From assembly GCA_046329495.1 (NCBI GenBank), contig JAXLUO010000002.1, positions 372,001-436,000 on the forward strand: a stretch of DNA of 64,000 nucleotides. The letters run 5' to 3'. The stretch's first letter is position 1. Every line of letters begins with the position of its first letter. The DNA comes from Bog-950 sp046329495. GTDB taxonomy: Bacteria; Bacteroidota; Bacteroidia; Chitinophagales; LD1. Made by a program: the position numbers and the translations under genes. Positions 27,010 to 36,374 of this stretch are shown here, piece by piece. A model generated the notes under the pieces. It ran no database searches. It was given only the letters and a program-made list of their open reading frames with translations, and was not told where the DNA came from.

Positions 27010-28188
27010 ATGAAAGGTTTCAGCAAGATACCGTTATTTTTTTTGATTTCATTAGCTCTTAGTGCCTGCTCAATCAGTAAAAGTTATTTAAAGCAGGGAG
27101 ATTATGATAATGCCATAAGTGCTGCAAGTTACAAACTACGCTCCAATAAAAATCGCAAAACCGATATTCTGGTATTAGAGCAGGCTTTTAAGATTGCCAA
27201 TGAGCGAGACATGGCCCGCATTAACCAGCTAAAGTTGGAAGGCAACCCTGCCAACTATGAAAGGATATACAGCACATATGAACAGATACGCAGGCGCCAG
27301 GAACTGGTAGCGCCGTTATTACCTCTATTTATTAAAAAAGAGTTCAGGAACGCAGATATTAAGCTTATAAATATTGATGCTGAACTGGCCGATTCCAAAA
27401 ATAAAACCAGTGAATACCTATATACAGGTGCATTAAAATTAATGGAAAGCTCCGGCAAGCGCGATATCCGCGATGCCTACGACAAGCTGGAAAACCTGCA
27501 AAGCATTGCAGGTGAGTATAAAGACAGCAAACAAAAAATGAATGAGGCACTGACTAAAGGTCGCGAATATGTGCTAATTGAAATGCGTAATGATGCCAGG
27601 GTAGTATTGCCGCAGGATTTTGAAACGGAATTGAAAAAGATAAACGCCGCCGACCTAAACAGTCGTTGGATACAATTTACAACTGATGCTTCTACCGCCC
27701 CCGATTATAAAGTCTTAGTTAAAATTACCCGGATAGATGTTACGCCCGAACGCATCAGTGAGCGTGAGTATGAGGATCGTCAGACTATACAAGATGGCTG
27801 GATATACTCAAAGGATAAAAAAGGGAATGTATTAAAGGACAGCTTAGGCAACGACATTAAAACCGCCAAAATGGTAACCGTGGTGGCAAGAATTAAAGAA
27901 ACTGCACAAACCAAAAGTTGCCTGGTGGCAGGTGAATACGAATTCCAGCAGAATAACAATGGCACCCTGCTTAAAAGTATTCCGTTTGGCGAAACAGTTA
28001 ATTTTGAAAACTACTACGGATATTACAAAGGTGACCAAAGGGCATTGAGCAAAATGAGCAAACAACGGATAGGTGGACAACCGTTGCCCTTCCCTCCTGA
28101 TCTGAAAATGATTATGGATGCCAATACTTTGGTAAAAAGCAAGATGTTGCAAAGTATAAAGAGTAATTCAAGCTTGTTTTTAAATTAA
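27010..28188 (+). CDS. Lipoprotein of unknown function
   Basis: 392 residues from the ATG at 27010 (MKGFSKIPLFFLISLALSAC, Cys20); a start at 26950 would overlap the divergent kinase and hide the signal. The first half is helical and repeat-like (YDNAISAASYKLRSNKNRKTD and following), recalling TPR-like proteins; the second half has more beta content and ends SLFLN. I do not recognise a family name. It is divergent from the kinase with 53 bp between and is followed eight bases later by the NTF2-like gene. Confidence 0.78.
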   Translation: MKGFSKIPLFFLISLALSACSISKSYLKQGDYDNAISAASYKLRSNKNRKTDILVLEQAFKIANERDMARINQLKLEGNPANYERIYSTYEQIRRRQELVAPLLPLFIKKEFRNADIKLINIDAELADSKNKTSEYLYTGALKLMESSGKRDIRDAYDKLENLQSIAGEYKDSKQKMNEALTKGREYVLIEMRNDARVVLPQDFETELKKINAADLNSRWIQFTTDASTAPDYKVLVKITRIDVTPERISEREYEDRQTIQDGWIYSKDKKGNVLKDSLGNDIKTAKMVTVVARIKETAQTKSCLVAGEYEFQQNNNGTLLKSIPFGETVNFENYYGYYKGDQRALSKMSKQRIGGQPLPFPPDLKMIMDANTLVKSKMLQSIKSNSSLFLN

Positions 28189-28196
28189 CTAACCAT

Positions 28197-28568
28197 ATGT
28201 CTCTGATGCAGTTCGCTCAAAAATGGCTAAACGCCTGGTCGGGAAACCGGCCTGATGCTTTGCTGGAATTATACCACCCGGATGCATTTTACTCCGACCC
28301 CGCCAAACGCGGTGGACTGAAGGGGCACCTGCAGATTCGTCCTTACTTCATAAAATTGTTGGGCATGAATCCGAACTGGCAATGGCAGGTTGTAGAATTG
28401 TTTATCACTGAAAAAGGATTCGTCCTTAAATGGAAAGCAACTATACCTGTGGGAATTGTAACAATTGAAGAGACCGGATTAGATATTGTGGAAATGGAAG
28501 ACGGCCTTATTAAACGCAACGAGGTGTTTTTTGACCGATTAAATTGGATGAAAGCCTTGCCGCACTAG
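28197..28568 (+). CDS. NTF2-like/SnoaL-fold protein
   Basis: 123 residues of the cone-shaped NTF2-like fold: an initial helix (MQFAQKWLNAWSGNRPDALLELYHPDAFYSDP), HLQIRPYFIKLLG, then strands WQWQVVELFITEKGFVLKWKAT and a last strand IKRNEVFFDRL. The family includes isomerases, hydrolases and simple ligand binders, so no reaction can be assigned. It is probably co-transcribed with the lipoprotein and is convergent with the heptose gene, whose stop lies only five bases away. Confidence 0.78.
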   Translation: MSLMQFAQKWLNAWSGNRPDALLELYHPDAFYSDPAKRGGLKGHLQIRPYFIKLLGMNPNWQWQVVELFITEKGFVLKWKATIPVGIVTIEETGLDIVEMEDGLIKRNEVFFDRLNWMKALPH

Positions 28569-28573
28569 AAAGG

Positions 28574-29062
28574 CTACTTCTTAGCAGCAGCAATAATTTG
28601 GGTGGTGCTATACCCATGCATATAAGTAACCGTTTTAACCGTTCCACCGTAGCTCAGAACGTAATCTGCACCAACTATATCTTTCATTTTCCAATCCCCA
28701 CCTTTTACGAGAACATCCGGCTTAACAGCATGGATTAGTGTTTCAGGCGTAAGATCAGAAAAAATACAAACGGCATCGGAACTATGCATAGCAGCTAAAA
28801 CCACTGCTCGCTCAACTTCGCCATTTATAGGACGCTCCGCTCCTTTTAATCGTTTTACTGATTCGTTACTGTTAAGCCCGATTATTAATCTATCGCCGAA
28901 CTGCCGGCAGCTGCTTAGTAAATGAATATGGCCGGCATGAAGAATATCAAAACAACCATTGGTAAAAACGATGGAATCGCCCAACCGTCGCCAAAACTCA
29001 ATTCTTTTCAGCAGGTCGGGCAGTGCGAAGATTTTAGACCGGATGTTATCGTCTTCAATCAA
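28574..29062 (-). CDS. rfaE2: D-glycero-beta-D-manno-heptose 1-phosphate adenylyltransferase (stand-alone)
   Basis: 162 residues of the cytidylyltransferase-like nucleotidyl transferase family: VFTNGCFDILHAGHIHLL (HxGH motif), LIIGLNSNESVKRLKGAERP, KPDVLVKGGDWKMKDIVGADYV and GYSTTQII. It matches the C-terminal half of E. coli HldE as a separate protein (RfaE2/HldC), which makes ADP-heptose for the LPS core. The start overlaps the end of the UPF0104 gene by four bases, so they are translationally coupled. A GmhB-like phosphatase of the same pathway starts at 63491. Confidence 0.92.
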   Translation of the reverse strand: MIEDDNIRSKIFALPDLLKRIEFWRRLGDSIVFTNGCFDILHAGHIHLLSSCRQFGDRLIIGLNSNESVKRLKGAERPINGEVERAVVLAAMHSSDAVCIFSDLTPETLIHAVKPDVLVKGGDWKMKDIVGADYVLSYGGTVKTVTYMHGYSTTQIIAAAKK

Positions 29063-30105
29063 GGTGCGGCGTTTAAAGGTGTCTCTTTATCTAACGCAGG
29101 CTCCCGGTTTAATATTGCCAGTAAAATCAATGATAATAAGCCGCCAATAAACATGGAACCGATTTGAGCAGCCCAAACCACTGAGCCGAAAGCATAGCCC
29201 ACGTTCTTATCAACCCCGTACATCATTAACACAAACTGCATAAACAATGGGTAGAAACCAACCCCACCCGGTGAAAGCACTATAGCAAAACCGCACATAA
29301 ATAGGCCTGCCATAGCGGCTAATATACCAAGGCCACTTGTTTCTTCCAGTGCAGGGAAACTAACATACACCATCATCAGGTAACAGAACCAGATAAATAC
29401 CGTATGAGCCAAAAATTCCCAGGGACGTTTCAGGTTACGGATGCTCATTAGCCCTTCCCACAATCCCCTAATGCGGTCAAGCGCCATGCTTTTCAATTTA
29501 TCTAAACCATGTTTGCGTTGCAAAAACCAGAAAGCCACAGCCGCAATCACCAGCACAAGTATTGCTCCGATAACCCAGTAAATAGTAGAGGATCCATCAG
29601 CCGCAGTTGCTCCTTTTGCATTGGCCAATTCTGCCTTCTTATTCCAAAAAGTAATTAATCGCTCACTTTCAAACAAGAACAGAACGCCACCAATCAGCAA
29701 GATAGAAATCAGATCAACAAACCGTTCAACAACCATTGTGCCAATGGATTTATCAAGCGGAACTTTTTCGTAACGTGCAAGCACGCCGCAACGTGTAACT
29801 TCTCCTAACCGCGGAAAGAAAAGGTTGAAGAAATACATCATCATTACGCTGAAAAACGTATTCCAATAGCCGGGCATATGGCCGGTTGGTTCTAATAATT
29901 GACGCCAACGCTGCGTACGGCTCAGGTTACTTAAAATACCAAGAACAGGTGCAAGTAAAATCCATCCGTATTTAGCGCGCTTAAAAGCGTCCCAGGTTTT
30001 TTCCTGCTCTTCGGGTGTCATGTGGCTAACAATCCACCAAATTAAACCTACGCCTAAGCCCAGTGAAAACGCAAGCTTTATGCCGGAAACAAGGTATTTT
30101 TTCAT
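29059..30105 (-). CDS. UPF0104/LPG-synthase-like integral membrane protein
   Basis: 348 residues with about eight membrane helices. RTQRWRQLLEPTGH, NLFFPRLGEVTRCGVLARYEKVPLDKSIGTMVVERFVDL and LSPGGVGFYPLFMQFVLM are typical of the flippase-like/lysylphosphatidylglycerol synthetase N-terminal family. Members move or use lipid-linked molecules, but the substrate is unknown. It lacks the soluble aminoacyl-transferase domain of MprF. It is coupled to rfaE2, hinting at an envelope or glycolipid role. A second member is at 36802. Confidence 0.85.
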   Translation of the reverse strand: MKKYLVSGIKLAFSLGLGVGLIWWIVSHMTPEEQEKTWDAFKRAKYGWILLAPVLGILSNLSRTQRWRQLLEPTGHMPGYWNTFFSVMMMYFFNLFFPRLGEVTRCGVLARYEKVPLDKSIGTMVVERFVDLISILLIGGVLFLFESERLITFWNKKAELANAKGATAADGSSTIYWVIGAILVLVIAAVAFWFLQRKHGLDKLKSMALDRIRGLWEGLMSIRNLKRPWEFLAHTVFIWFCYLMMVYVSFPALEETSGLGILAAMAGLFMCGFAIVLSPGGVGFYPLFMQFVLMMYGVDKNVGYAFGSVVWAAQIGSMFIGGLLSLILLAILNREPALDKETPLNAAP

Positions 30106-30138
30106 GTGCAGATCAGCCGTTTATTGCCGCTTTTTCAG

Positions 30139-30489
30139 TTATTCGGTTACTTCGTTAGCAGCATTTACATGCACGGTAACGGGTTTGTGTTGCTTATATT
30201 CTTCCATGGTAAGGCTACAATAAGAAATAACGATGATAATATCACCCACGCTTACTTTTCGGGCAGCCGGACCGTTTAAGCAGATGATGCCACTTCCACG
30301 TTCGCCTTTTATAACATAAGTCTCCAAACGTTCGCCATTGTTCACATTCACAATTTGCACTTTTTCATGCTCCACCAGATTAGCAGCATCCATCAAATTC
30401 TCATCAATGGTAATACTGCCGATGTAGTTCAGGTCGGCCTGAGTTACAGTAACCCGGTGTAGTTTGCTTTTATAAACTGTAATTTGCAT
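30139..30489 (-). CDS. panD: Aspartate 1-decarboxylase PanD
   Basis: 116 residues from the ATG at 30489 (MQITVYKSKLHRVTVT), the normal family start; an upstream Met adds twenty unlikely residues. The self-cleavage site NYIGSIT places Gly24-Ser25, where the pyruvoyl cofactor is formed. GERGSGIICLNGPAARKV and IIVISYCSL follow. It makes beta-alanine for pantothenate, and panC lies just upstream on the same strand, so beta-alanine supply and use are paired. Confidence 0.96.
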   Translation of the reverse strand: MQITVYKSKLHRVTVTQADLNYIGSITIDENLMDAANLVEHEKVQIVNVNNGERLETYVIKGERGSGIICLNGPAARKVSVGDIIIVISYCSLTMEEYKQHKPVTVHVNAANEVTE

Positions 30490-30563
30490 AGCGGGGCGAA
30501 AGTAACCAGATTTTGGATTTTGGCACTCCGATTTTGGAATAGTTCGCAATAACCTTAAAAGCC

Positions 30564-31430
30564 CTAAATCAACACATTGTCGATTAACCGCACTCCGCCG
30601 ACTTTTGCAGCCACCAAGGCAACCATTTTCTCTCTTAGGTTCTTAACAGGAGCCAGGGTTTTAGCATTTCGAATTTCAAGGTATTCTACTTCTACATCCT
30701 TGGCCGCCTTTAATCGGGCCAGCGCTTTAATTTGAGCTTTATTTAGAGTCTCGCCTGCTGCATTCCTTTCTTTTCGCCCACGTATCATCTCATCTTTTAT
30801 ATTGTTCAATGTTCTCGACAATACAAGAGATGTTTTCCGTGCAAACTTGTCCAGGCGTACGTTGCGGCTACTCATGGCCAAGCCACCCTTTTCGCGTAAT
30901 GTAGGCAATGGTATTAGCTTAACCTTTAATCGGCGTTTATTAATCAATTCACCTACTATTAGCTGCTGTTGAAAGTCCTTTAATCCCATAAACAGCATAT
31001 CCGGCTTAACGATGTTCAGCAACTTTTCAACTATTTGAGCCATTCCATCAAAATGTCCCGGTCTGTGCTCTCCTTCTAACGTTTGAGCTAAAAAGCCAAA
31101 ATCTATCCTTGTCTTGTTTTCAAGGCCGTTTGGATACATTTCTTTAACAGAAGGCAGAAAGAGGATGTCGCAACCAATGGCTAATAACTGTTCAATATCC
31201 CTTTCAATGGTAATCGGGTATTTGTCAAAGTCTGCAGGATCGTTAAACTGGGTTGGATTCACAAAAATGCTGCAAACCGTGATTTTGGTGCGCTTTTGGG
31301 CATTTTTAAGCAAACTTAGGTGTCCTTCATGCAAAGCTCCCATGGTAGGAACAAATCCTACGGATAGTCCCTTGCTTCTGAGCGTTTTAAGGCGATTTTC
31401 AAGGTCTTGTCGGCGTTTAAACAGCAGCAT
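30564..31430 (-). CDS. panC: Pantoate--beta-alanine ligase PanC
   Basis: 288 residues. VGFVPTMGALHEGHLSLL (HxGH), SIFVNPTQFNDPADFDKYP, EGEHRPGHFDGMAQIVEKLL, FMGLKDFQQQLIV and LAMSSRNVRLD are all diagnostic. It joins pantoate and beta-alanine with ATP to give pantothenate. panD follows it in the same direction after about 74 bp. Confidence 0.97.
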   Translation of the reverse strand: MLLFKRRQDLENRLKTLRSKGLSVGFVPTMGALHEGHLSLLKNAQKRTKITVCSIFVNPTQFNDPADFDKYPITIERDIEQLLAIGCDILFLPSVKEMYPNGLENKTRIDFGFLAQTLEGEHRPGHFDGMAQIVEKLLNIVKPDMLFMGLKDFQQQLIVGELINKRRLKVKLIPLPTLREKGGLAMSSRNVRLDKFARKTSLVLSRTLNNIKDEMIRGRKERNAAGETLNKAQIKALARLKAAKDVEVEYLEIRNAKTLAPVKNLREKMVALVAAKVGGVRLIDNVLI

Positions 31431-31490
31431 TTTAGAAGCGCATTAACACAATAATAGAGCAAAAGTTAGGTTTTTTGGCGTTTTTGTTGT

Positions 31491-31498
31491 TATTTTTG
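31491..31498 (+). promoter_or_regulatory. Putative -7 element (TATTTTTG) of the 31577 gene
   Basis: Exact TANNTTTG match about 78 bases before the ATG at 31577, in the gap divergent from panC. Confidence 0.45.
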
Positions 31499-31576
31499 CA
31501 TTCCCATTCCTAAAAGACACTGTCTATTGAAACACACTCTACGCTTTTATTCACTTTTTCTAAACCCAACAATAAT

Positions 31577-32395
31577 ATGGAAAAAAAGAGAATCCTAATT
31601 ATTACGCAGGAGATGGATCCGTATTTGGCTTTAACTGAGGTTTCGAAGATTGCCAACGAACTTCCAAAGTATATTTTGGAAAGTGGTATGGAAATCCGTG
31701 TGCTGATGCCAAAGTTCGGAATCATTAACGAAAGACGTCATCGTCTGCACGAGGTTGTTCGCCTTTCCGGCATCAACGTAATTATCAACGACGAAGACTA
31801 TCCGTTAGTAATTAAGGTAGCCTCTCTTCCCGGTGCTCGTTTACAGGTTTATTTCCTTGATAACGAAGATTTCTTTAAGAGAAAGTTGGTGTTCCACGAT
31901 GAAAACAACAAGTTCTTCGATGATAACTCCGATCGAATGATCTTCTTCTGTAAAGGTGCTTTAGAAACCGTACGCAAGTTCGGTTGGCCACCTGACATCA
32001 TTCATTGCTTTGGCTGGATGACAAGTTTGATACCTATGTATTTGAAAACCACTTACAAGGATGATCCGGTATTTGCCAATGCAAAAATCATCTATTCGGT
32101 TACCAAAAACGAATTTGAGGAGAAATTGAAGAGCGATTTCACCACTAAGTTGGCTATCAGTGATGAAATCACCAAAAAGGACATCGAATTGTTCAAAAAT
32201 GGCGATAACACCAGTTTACACATTGGGGGGCTGCAATATGCCGACGCCTTGATGGTTGGTGAAAGCCTGGATGAAAAGGTAAACACACAATTGAAGAAGG
32301 CGAAAGGAAAACAAGTATTCAAATTGAAGGAAAACAACGAAGAAAGCCTGATATCGAACTTCGCATTGTTCTATAACAATTTAATGGCGAACTAG
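31577..32395 (+). CDS. Glycogen/starch synthase N-terminal-domain protein (GT5-like), single domain
   Basis: 272 residues resembling only the N-terminal half of glycogen synthase: RILIITQEMDPYLALTEVSKIANELPK, LMPKFGIINERRHRLHEVVRLSG, DIIHCFGWMTSLIPMYLK and a last part GLQYADALMVGESLD. The C-terminal GT-B half that holds the ADP-glucose site is missing, and the usual KTGGL is replaced by ALTEV. Such short forms are common in Bacteroidota and may not make glycogen at all. Neighbours are panC (divergent), a DUF4270 lipoprotein and glmS. Confidence 0.85.
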   Translation: MEKKRILIITQEMDPYLALTEVSKIANELPKYILESGMEIRVLMPKFGIINERRHRLHEVVRLSGINVIINDEDYPLVIKVASLPGARLQVYFLDNEDFFKRKLVFHDENNKFFDDNSDRMIFFCKGALETVRKFGWPPDIIHCFGWMTSLIPMYLKTTYKDDPVFANAKIIYSVTKNEFEEKLKSDFTTKLAISDEITKKDIELFKNGDNTSLHIGGLQYADALMVGESLDEKVNTQLKKAKGKQVFKLKENNEESLISNFALFYNNLMAN

Positions 32396-32427
32396 CCGTT
32401 TGAAGGTTTTTGCTTTATTTGCGCCCT

Positions 32428-33750
32428 GTGATTCAACTTCATTCAACATCTACATACTGGCTACTTATTAAAAGAGCACCGGCAATATTAACTTGCTGGT
32501 GCTTCTTTATTTTAACTGGCTGTAAAGACCCTGCCATCGAGGATAAGGATCTGCTAAATTCTGACGATAACATTAACCTGGCCAAAGACACGCTGCACTT
32601 TAAAGTGCAAACACTGGCAGAAACCAATCTGGCCAGTAATGGTGTATCCATTGGTTTAGTGGGAAATCTTACAGATCCTGTTTTCGGAACCACCGTCGCC
32701 GGATTTTATGGCCAACCAAGGATAACCAGTAACAACATCAGCTTTGGCGAAAATCCGGTGCTCGACGAAGTATACCTATCCTTAGTTTATAGTGGCAAGT
32801 ATGGCAACTTCGATCAGCCTGTTGACCTTAATGTTTACGAACTCAGCCAGAGCCTGATCGACTCGGTGAAATATTATACCAATAGCTCATTCGCGGTTAA
32901 TACGCCTCCTATCGGTCAGGTAACCGGATTCGTTCCTAACATTACCGATAGTGTTGAGGTTTGGGGCACAAAATATGTTCCTCATTTACGTGTGAAACTT
33001 TCTAATGCATTCGGCAATAAAATATTGACAGCCGATACCAATGCCTTGCGAGATCTGACTTCATTTCTTAGCTTGTTTAAGGGCTTTTACATTACCACAA
33101 GTAGTTCAACGGTAGGTAATGGTGCAGTTTATTTCGATATACGAAATGCTATAAGCGGCATAACGCTATATTACCATAACGATAATCAAGGCGATTCGCT
33201 TGCCTATACCATCCCTATTACCGGGGTAACCGTTCAGCATACCGATAATAATTATAGCGGCACACAAGTACAAACTGCTCTCAGCAGCCCCAATCCCGCA
33301 GGCGACGAAAAAGTGTTTATCCAAAGCGGAGCCGGCACTTTTGGCAAACTTGAAATAACCGACCTTGATAGCCTCCCGAAAAATATCAGCATCAATAAGG
33401 CCGAACTTATTCTAACGCAAAGTCCCGGCGACACCAGCTTCCTGGCGCCCTTATTGCTAGATCTGTATCGCATTGACGATGCAGGGCAACTACAAAAACT
33501 GGAAGACGATGGATTGTCGCATTTCGGTGGAGTGCGTGTTAGCGAAACCATTGACGGACAAACACTGAACCGTTACCATTTTGTTATTACCACTTACTTC
33601 CAAAAGCTATTAAACGCAACCTACCGTAACAACGGCTTTTACCTGAAAACACTATCGGCAAACACCAATACGGAAAGGGTGGCAATTGCCAATTCTCCAA
33701 CTGACAAAAAATTACAGGTAACTTTACTTATTACATACACCAAACTGTAG
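32428..33750 (+). CDS. DUF4270 lipoprotein
   Basis: About 440 residues from a GTG at 32428; a TTG at 32410 is the alternative, and no ATG precedes the signal. Signal peptide with lipobox FFILTGC, then CKDPAIEDKDLLNSDDNINLAKDTLHFKVQT and GNLTDPVFGTTVAGFYGQ, features I associate with DUF4270. The remainder is beta-rich and ends KLQVTLLITYTKL. It is an outer-membrane or surface lipoprotein of unknown role, probably co-transcribed with the glycogen-synthase-like gene and with glmS three bases downstream. Confidence 0.82.
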   Translation: MIQLHSTSTYWLLIKRAPAILTCWCFFILTGCKDPAIEDKDLLNSDDNINLAKDTLHFKVQTLAETNLASNGVSIGLVGNLTDPVFGTTVAGFYGQPRITSNNISFGENPVLDEVYLSLVYSGKYGNFDQPVDLNVYELSQSLIDSVKYYTNSSFAVNTPPIGQVTGFVPNITDSVEVWGTKYVPHLRVKLSNAFGNKILTADTNALRDLTSFLSLFKGFYITTSSSTVGNGAVYFDIRNAISGITLYYHNDNQGDSLAYTIPITGVTVQHTDNNYSGTQVQTALSSPNPAGDEKVFIQSGAGTFGKLEITDLDSLPKNISINKAELILTQSPGDTSFLAPLLLDLYRIDDAGQLQKLEDDGLSHFGGVRVSETIDGQTLNRYHFVITTYFQKLLNATYRNNGFYLKTLSANTNTERVAIANSPTDKKLQVTLLITYTKL

Positions 33751-33753
33751 CCC

Positions 33754-35589
33754 ATGTGCGGAATAGTAGCATATATCGGTCATCGCCAGGCGTATCCGAT
33801 ATTGATTAAAGGTTTGAAAAGGCTTGAATACCGGGGTTATGATAGTGCCGGCGTGGCACTTCTTCACAACGGATTAAACATATACAAGAAGAAAGGTAAA
33901 GTCGCTGACCTTGAAATAGAAGCCAGTGGAAAGGATGTTTCCGGCACCCTTGGTATGGGGCATACCCGTTGGGCTACACACGGCGAACCTAATGATGTTA
34001 ATTCGCATCCGCATGTTTCTCAAAGCGGCGACATAGCCATCATTCATAATGGGATTATTGAAAACTATGCTACCCTGAAGGAGGAGTTGATCAATCGTGG
34101 TCATAAATTCCTTAGCGATACCGATACGGAAGTGTTGGCCCACCTCATTGAAGAAATAAAGGAGCATACCAATCAACCGCTCGAAGAAGCCGTTCGCCTG
34201 GCATTAAACGAAGTTGTAGGTGCCTATGGCCTGGTTATCATCTCCAAAAATGATCCTACTAAAATGATTGGTGCCCGTAAAGGTTCTCCATTGGTAGTGG
34301 GCTTAGGAGATGATGAGTATTTTATGGCTTCGGATGCAACTCCGATTATAGAATATACCAAGAACGTAACTTACCTGAATGATGGTGAAATTGCCTTTAT
34401 AAAAGAAGGTAAGCTTACCATTAAAACAATCGATAACGTAGAAAAAACTCCTTATATCCAAACGCTTGAAATGAATCTGGAAGCCATTGAAAAAGGCGGC
34501 TATGAGCATTTTATGTTGAAGGAAATACACGAGCAGCCAAAATCAATCTTTGATTCAATTCGAGGTCGTTTTGATAGTGTAAGCGGTCATTTTGCTATGC
34601 GTAGCTTAAAAGAATACGAAGGCAAAATCAAGAACCTGAACCGCATTATAATTGTAGGTTGCGGTACCTCATGGCATGCCGGTTTAGTTGGCGAATACCT
34701 GTTTGAAGATATTGCACGTATACCGGTTGAAGTGGAATATGCCTCTGAGTTCCGCTACCGCAACCCGGTTATCAATGAGGACGATTTGGTAATTGCTATT
34801 TCGCAATCAGGTGAAACGGCCGATACACTGGCAGCTATTGAGTTAGCCAAAGAGAAAGGTGCTACTATTTTCGGTTTATGTAATGTTGTAGGCTCTTCTA
34901 TTCCTCGTGCGTCGCATGCGGGTGCTTACACCCACGCAGGCCCTGAAATTGGCGTAGCCTCCACTAAAGCGTTTACTGCACAGGTGGCTGTTTTAACCCT
35001 TTGGGCTTTCGGTTTTGCGGAAATACGCGGCAAGGCCACTAAGGCCGATTTACGCGCCGCCTTTGCTGAACTGGAAGCAATACCTCAAAAGGTGGAACAA
35101 ACCCTTAAATGCGAAGAACAGGTAATTGCCCTTTCCAAGCAGCTAAAGGATAGTCACAACTTCTTGTACCTGGGCCGTGGTTACGGTTTCCCGGTGGCCT
35201 TAGAAGGCGCATTAAAGTTGAAAGAGATCTCCTACATCCACGCGGAAGGTTACCCTGCTGCTGAGATGAAACACGGCCCTATCGCCCTTATTGATGCTGA
35301 AATGCCTGTAGTGGTTATAGCCACTAAAAATAACATCTACGAAAAGGTTATAAGCAACATTCAGGAAGTAAAAGCACGTAAAGGCAAGATTATTGCCATC
35401 GTTACCGAAGGTGATGATAAGGTGAAAAAGATGGCCGACTACGTGATAGAGATACCTGAAACAAAAGAATATCTGGAGCCGCTTATTGCTACTATACCAT
35501 TGCAGTTGCTTAGTTACCACATCGCTGTACTACGTGGCTGTAATGTAGACCAACCACGCAACTTAGCCAAGAGCGTTACTGTTGAGTAA
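33754..35589 (+). CDS. glmS: Glutamine--fructose-6-phosphate aminotransferase GlmS
   Basis: 611 residues. Cys2 of MCGIVAYIG is the glutaminase nucleophile; GHTRWATHGEP and NGIIENYATLKEEL complete that domain. Two SIS domains follow with IIIVGCGTSWHAGL, ISQSGETADTLAA and YLGRGYGFPVALEGALKLKE, and the protein ends DQPRNLAKSVTVE as expected. It makes glucosamine-6-phosphate for peptidoglycan and LPS. No glmS ribozyme-like leader is possible, because the gene starts three bases after the preceding stop. Confidence 0.98.
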   Translation: MCGIVAYIGHRQAYPILIKGLKRLEYRGYDSAGVALLHNGLNIYKKKGKVADLEIEASGKDVSGTLGMGHTRWATHGEPNDVNSHPHVSQSGDIAIIHNGIIENYATLKEELINRGHKFLSDTDTEVLAHLIEEIKEHTNQPLEEAVRLALNEVVGAYGLVIISKNDPTKMIGARKGSPLVVGLGDDEYFMASDATPIIEYTKNVTYLNDGEIAFIKEGKLTIKTIDNVEKTPYIQTLEMNLEAIEKGGYEHFMLKEIHEQPKSIFDSIRGRFDSVSGHFAMRSLKEYEGKIKNLNRIIIVGCGTSWHAGLVGEYLFEDIARIPVEVEYASEFRYRNPVINEDDLVIAISQSGETADTLAAIELAKEKGATIFGLCNVVGSSIPRASHAGAYTHAGPEIGVASTKAFTAQVAVLTLWAFGFAEIRGKATKADLRAAFAELEAIPQKVEQTLKCEEQVIALSKQLKDSHNFLYLGRGYGFPVALEGALKLKEISYIHAEGYPAAEMKHGPIALIDAEMPVVVIATKNNIYEKVISNIQEVKARKGKIIAIVTEGDDKVKKMADYVIEIPETKEYLEPLIATIPLQLLSYHIAVLRGCNVDQPRNLAKSVTVE

Positions 35590-35607
35590 TTACAGTAAGA
35601 ATATACC

Positions 35608-35645
35608 AAATAGAAAAGGCAACCTCGCGGTTGCCTTTTCTATTT
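35608..35645. terminator. Bidirectional terminator with 17-bp perfect stem
   Basis: Bases 35608-35624 pair exactly with 35629-35645 around loop tcgc; core ggcaacc/ggttgcc with A and T flanks. It separates convergent glmS (end 35589) and the superoxide dismutase gene (end 35661). Confidence 0.93.
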
Positions 35646-35660
35646 ATGATTAGTGACAGT

Positions 35661-36266
35661 TTACTTTGCAGTTGCAAAGCGCTTAGCAACTTCGTTCCAG
35701 TTGATTACGTTATAGAAGGCCGCTAAATAGTCGGGGCGACGGTTTTGATAGTTGAGATAGTAAGCATGCTCCCACACATCCACACCGAGGATTGGCGTAC
35801 CTTTTACTTCGGCGATATCCATTAAAGGATTATCTTGGTTGGGTGTGCTGGTAACAACCAGTTTACCGCCACTTACAACCAGCCATGCCCAACCACTGCC
35901 AAAGCGCGTAGCGCCTGCCTTGCTGAACTCCTCTTTAAACTTATCGAATGAACCAAAGGTGCTGTTGATTGCATCGCCCAGTTCCCCGCCGGGTGTGCCA
36001 CCTGCATTGGGGGCCATAATTTCCCAGAAGAAACTGTGGTTCCAGTGGCCGCCACCGTTGTTTCGTACGGCTGGTGATAGCTTAGAGATATTAGCCAGAA
36101 TTTCCTCCAGCGATTTGTTCTCCCACTCAGTGCCTTGCAGCGCGGCATTCAGGTTGGTTACGTAAGCATTGTGGTGTTTGCCATGGTGAATTTCCATGGT
36201 GCGGGCATCAATATGCGGTTCAAGTGCATTGAAGGCATAAGGCAGATTTGGTAAGGTAAAAGCCAT
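35661..36266 (-). CDS. Fe/Mn superoxide dismutase
   Basis: 201 residues from the ATG at 36266 (MAFTLPNLPYAFNALEPHIDA); twelve extra upstream residues are not family-like. Metal ligands are visible in MEIHHGKHHNAYV, GGHWNHSFFWEIM and ILGVDVWEHAYYLNYQNRRPDY. The single-domain length fits the family. Iron or manganese use cannot be decided safely from motifs alone. It converts superoxide to peroxide and oxygen. Confidence 0.96.
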   Translation of the reverse strand: MAFTLPNLPYAFNALEPHIDARTMEIHHGKHHNAYVTNLNAALQGTEWENKSLEEILANISKLSPAVRNNGGGHWNHSFFWEIMAPNAGGTPGGELGDAINSTFGSFDKFKEEFSKAGATRFGSGWAWLVVSGGKLVVTSTPNQDNPLMDIAEVKGTPILGVDVWEHAYYLNYQNRRPDYLAAFYNVINWNEVAKRFATAK

Positions 36267-36374
36267 ATAGTTTGGTTTTAAGTTTGATAAATGAGAGCAC
36301 AAGTATAAGCAACTATAGCATACCCTGTGCCGCTATAGTATGACGGGCCAGAGGGCATTTTATTGCCGCTTTGC

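Noticed and set aside
33400..33754. glmS ribozyme or riboswitch before glmS
   Set aside because: The gene begins three bases after the DUF4270 stop, leaving no room for a leader structure.
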